DNA from: Thauera sp. UBA6194
GTDB taxonomy: Bacteria; Pseudomonadota; Gammaproteobacteria; Burkholderiales; Rhodocyclaceae
NCBI GenBank assembly: GCA_002422685.1
Contig: DITC01000060.1
Location: forward strand, 1 to 44,990
DNA length: 44,990 bases
Direction: 5' to 3'
Made by a program: the position numbers and the translations under genes. The notes beneath the pieces were generated by a model, which saw only the letters and a program-made list of their open reading frames with translations, was not told the origin of the DNA and ran no database searches. This document shows, in pieces, positions 42,638-44,990 of the stretch (positions are counted from its first letter, which is position 1; every line of letters starts with the position of its first letter).

Positions 42638-44020
42638 TCAATGCGCGCCCTCGCCGGTGAGCACCACACGCACGGTCTCGAACAGCACGAGGGTATCCAG
42701 GACCAAGGTGTGGTTCTTGACGTAGTAGAGGTCGTACTGCAGCTTCTCGGCGGCGTCATCCACCGAGGCGCCGTACTGGTATCGCACCTGCGCCCAGCCC
42801 GTGACGCCCGGTTTGACGCAATGGCGCACCGCATAGAACGGGATCTGCTGCGTGAGCTGATCGACGAAATAAGGGCGCTCGGGGCGCGGCCCCACCAGGC
42901 TCATGTCACCCGACAGCACATTGAACAGCTGCGGCAACTCGTCGATGCGCAGCTTGCGGATCACTCGCCCCACGCGCGTGACGCGATCGTCGTTCGAGCT
43001 CGCCCAACGCGGCTTTCCGTCCTTCTCCGCATCACGGCGCATGCTGCGAAACTTGATCACCCTGAACGTGCGCCCGCCGAGCCCCACGCGCTCCTGCGCG
43101 TAAAACACCGGCGCGCCGTCCTCCAGCACAATCAGGATCGCCGTGACGATCATGAACGGGAAGGAGACCAACAGTAGCAACAACCCGACCACCAGATCGA
43201 AACAACGCTTGACCAAGGTACGCAGCAGGCCCTGCCGGAAGCCATCGCCGTAGATCAGCCAGCTCACGCGCAAGGAATCGAGTCTGATCTGCCCCTCCAC
43301 ACGCTCGAAGAACGAGGACAGATCGAGGATCCGGATGCCCGCCAGCTTGCAGTCGAGCAGCTCACGCAGTGAAAGCACACCGCCCCGCCGCTCCCGGACC
43401 GCGACGATGACCTCGTCGACCCTGAGGTTACGCACCACGTCGATCAAGCTCCCTGCTGGCAGCATCAGGCGCGGATCCACCTCGACACCCTCCATGCCGC
43501 TCACCGGCAAAAAACCCACGACCTCGGCACTGCGCTGCAACGGCCGGGTGAGGTCGCGATACACCTGACGTGCGTCCCGCCCAGTCCCCACGATGAGCAC
43601 CCTGGGCATGAACATGCCCGCGGCCTGGCGCTGGTTGAAAACGCCGCGCGCGAGCAGCACCCCGCCCAGCAGGATCAGCACGCTCCACTGCAACGAGCCC
43701 GACGTCAGCTCCGCCCAGGGCAGAACCTCGAACACCCCGTACGCGACCGGAATGCTCACGACAAGCGACAACGCAACCCGCACCAGAGCTTGCCGACGCG
43801 AGTGCTCGTAGAACGGTCGATACAAGCCCATCGCGGCGTTCAACACCACCATCGAGACGGCAAAGATGACCGCGAATGGAATACACCCCAACCAGCCCAA
43901 GCCCTCATGCACGTCATTCACCGCGATCGCGGCGAGAACGACGGCAAACAGCGCGCCGGCATCGAAGAGGGCCTGCTGCAGGGCGTGCGTCGGCAAATAG
44001 TGACTGATGACCTTCAACAT
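42638..44020 (-). CDS. PEP-CTERM/EPS-associated sugar transferase (TIGR03013-type, EpsB-like)
   Basis: A 460-residue polyprenyl-phosphate hexose-1-phosphate transferase of the WbaP/CpsE class. It has four N-terminal membrane helices (~15-110) and a Rossmann-like CoA-binding domain (~140-240, PRVLIVGTGRDARQVY). The catalytic bacterial sugar-transferase domain has its own membrane hairpin (KRCFDLVVGLLLLLVSFPFM), KFRSMRRDAEKDGKP, LRIDELPQLFNVLSGDMSLV and PGVTGWAQV. It starts exopolysaccharide repeat-unit assembly by loading the first sugar on the lipid carrier. It is the first gene of the minus-strand block leading to prsK; the gap to prsK is 75 bp. Confidence 0.92.
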   Translation of the reverse strand: MLKVISHYLPTHALQQALFDAGALFAVVLAAIAVNDVHEGLGWLGCIPFAVIFAVSMVVLNAAMGLYRPFYEHSRRQALVRVALSLVVSIPVAYGVFEVLPWAELTSGSLQWSVLILLGGVLLARGVFNQRQAAGMFMPRVLIVGTGRDARQVYRDLTRPLQRSAEVVGFLPVSGMEGVEVDPRLMLPAGSLIDVVRNLRVDEVIVAVRERRGGVLSLRELLDCKLAGIRILDLSSFFERVEGQIRLDSLRVSWLIYGDGFRQGLLRTLVKRCFDLVVGLLLLLVSFPFMIVTAILIVLEDGAPVFYAQERVGLGGRTFRVIKFRSMRRDAEKDGKPRWASSNDDRVTRVGRVIRKLRIDELPQLFNVLSGDMSLVGPRPERPYFVDQLTQQIPFYAVRHCVKPGVTGWAQVRYQYGASVDDAAEKLQYDLYYVKNHTLVLDTLVLFETVRVVLTGEGAH

Positions 44021-44290
44021 GCAATATCCCTGAATTCAACCCATTGCGCTGTGCGCACACCGAGGCCGTCCGAAATCAACACTGGACACCTTTGACTCAC
44101 TTTAAACAATGCTACCCAGGCTGGGTGTGAAGCCCGTCACATCGCCCACGAGTCTCCATTACGGATCACATGAGAGCCCTCATGCTATCCCAATCTCGTG
44201 ACCGGATTCCGCAACGCAGCATCCTGATTGATTTTGCCTTGACGAGCCTGTAGGGTCTGACCGTTCTCATCAATCACAAAGGAGCAAAGC
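44021..44290. other. Divergent regulatory region, sugar transferase/maoC
   Basis: These 270 bp contain the palindrome ACCCAGGCTGGGT (44114-44126, 6-bp perfect arms around one base), a candidate operator. No PEP-CTERM box and no clear sigma-54 site are present, so the EPS/prs operon itself does not appear to be driven by the same box as the PEP-CTERM genes. AAAGGAGC lies before maoC. Confidence 0.45.
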
Positions 44291-44740
44291 ATGAGTGAGC
44301 ATCAGCGCGAGTTCAAGGAAGTATACGGCTATGCCTTCGAGGACCTGCAGATGGGAATGAGTGCATCCGTCTCGCGGACGGTCAGCGAAGCCGACATCCT
44401 GATGTTTGCCGGGGTGTCCGGCGACACCAACCCGGTGCATCTGGACGAAGAGTTTGCAGCCAGCACGATGTTCGGCGGCCGCATTGCGCACGGGATGCTC
44501 TCGGCGGGTCTGATATCAGCCGTGTTCGGCACCCGCCTCCCCGGACCGGGCTGCATTTACCTATCCCAGAACCTCAAGTTCAAGGCCCCGGTCAAGGTCG
44601 GCGACACGGTCGTCGCCCGGGTGACTGTCAAGGAACTCAAGACCGAGAAGCGCCGCGCCGTGTTCTCCACCGTGTGCACGGTGCGCGGGACGACGGTCCT
44701 CGACGGCGAAGCCGAGCTGCTGATCCCCGCGCGCGACTGA
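44291..44740 (+). CDS. MaoC-family (R)-specific enoyl-CoA hydratase (PhaJ-like)
   Basis: A 149-residue hot-dog-fold protein. The hydratase-2 signature FAGVSGDTNPVHLDEEFA contains catalytic D45 and H50, followed by FGGRIAHGML. Single-domain enzymes of this size hydrate trans-2-enoyl-CoA to (R)-3-hydroxyacyl-CoA, often feeding polyhydroxyalkanoate synthesis or acting in short-chain acyl-CoA catabolism. Substrate length is not readable. It has a strong ribosome binding site (AAAGGAG) and stands alone before a strong terminator. Confidence 0.92.
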   Translation: MSEHQREFKEVYGYAFEDLQMGMSASVSRTVSEADILMFAGVSGDTNPVHLDEEFAASTMFGGRIAHGMLSAGLISAVFGTRLPGPGCIYLSQNLKFKAPVKVGDTVVARVTVKELKTEKRRAVFSTVCTVRGTTVLDGEAELLIPARD

Positions 44741-44793
44741 GTCGCCGCGCGCGCTCACAGCCACTGAGCGCTGGTACTTCAAGTGCTCGAACG

Positions 44794-44823
44794 GGGGCTG
44801 CCGATATCGCGGCAGCCCCTTTT
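44794..44823 (+). terminator. Terminator after maoC
   Basis: A 9-bp perfect stem, GGGGCTGCC/GGCAGCCCC, with an 8-nt loop is followed by TTTT. It is a good rho-independent terminator 53 bp after the stop. Confidence 0.9.
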
Positions 44824-44838
44824 GCGCTTGACAACTGA

Positions 44839-44990
44839 CCTCGCGATCTTCGTGCTTGTCTCGATCGAGACCACGCCTGGCCGATCCTGATCGCGCAGCT
44901 GCTGGCGATGACCATGATGGTCGCCGACACTGTGATTGCGGGCCGCTATGGCACCGCAGATCTGGCCGGGGTGGCGATCGGCAGCAGCTA
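44839..44990 (+). CDS. MATE-family efflux transporter, N-terminal part, start unclear
   Basis: The last 120 bp read AWPILIAQLLAMTMMVADTV, then IAGRYGTADLAGVAIGSS, which is the first helix and following loop of MATE/NorM antiporters. The frame runs off the window. The listed start is only the first codon after an in-frame stop. No ATG, GTG or TTG lies between that stop and the helix; the first ATG (44908) would remove half of helix 1. A rare start codon, a 5' deletion or a sequence error must explain this. Such proteins export cationic compounds with Na+ or H+. Confidence 0.6.

Overview
The window is GC-rich, Gram-negative betaproteobacterial DNA. The best guess is Rhodocyclales (the Thauera/Azoarcus/Zoogloeaceae type). 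This rests on the order rplU-rpmA-obgE-proB, PrpE, a complete PrsK/PrsR/PrsT set with two PEP-CTERM proteins (exosortase A type sorting), two exosortase-associated acyltransferases and an EpsB-like sugar transferase. The genus is an inference; no 16S rRNA gene is present.

Layout. At 0.1-3 kb a LysR regulator diverges from a SulP transporter. At 3.0-4.2 kb lies a PEP-CTERM gene with a PrsR-type box and a sigma-54 promoter. Ribosomal proteins L21 and L27, Obg GTPase and glutamate 5-kinase follow at 4.3-7.4 kb. A minus-strand operon at 7.4-12.9 kb encodes a ThiF-like E1 enzyme, a LolA-like periplasmic protein, an outer-membrane barrel and an MMPL/RND exporter; it looks like a lipid or lipo-metabolite export unit. 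A second PEP-CTERM gene with the same box stands at 13.2 kb. At 14.1-16.6 kb a methyltransferase overlaps an exosortase-associated acyltransferase, with a paralogous acyltransferase downstream. Next come prpE, a REC/degenerate-GGDEF regulator, an HDOD protein, an MFS transporter coupled to a small membrane protein, a LemA-GIDE pair, Uup and a large membrane protein of the 'site-specific recombinase' family (16.8-28.4 kb).

At 28.5-32.4 kb a 3.9-kb island sits in the 3' end of tRNA-Arg(CCT). It is bounded by a 12-bp direct repeat and carries matching TACCGTCA-type repeats near both ends. Its integrase, a nuclease gene and probably a third gene are truncated or internally deleted. What remains intact looks like a toxin-antitoxin-chaperone (TAC) module: a HigB-like toxin, a HigA-like antitoxin with a long C-terminal extension and a SecB-like chaperone.

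From 33.2 to 44.0 kb one minus-strand block encodes, in transcription order, a sugar transferase, the histidine kinase PrsK, the sigma-54 response regulator PrsR, the TPR lipoprotein PrsT, a UDP-sugar dehydrogenase, a Sel1/lytic transglycosylase and a trypsin-like protease. The window ends with a MaoC hydratase and the start of a MATE transporter.

How it fits together. PrsK and PrsR very probably control both PEP-CTERM genes in the same window: each has a nearly identical 17-bp box plus a GG-N10-GC sigma-54 promoter. The sugar transferase and UDP-sugar dehydrogenase would supply the exopolysaccharide with which PEP-CTERM proteins are associated. The acyltransferases and the RND/OMP/ThiF operon may make and export an acylated envelope metabolite; that link is a hypothesis based on position only. 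XrtA itself is not in the window.
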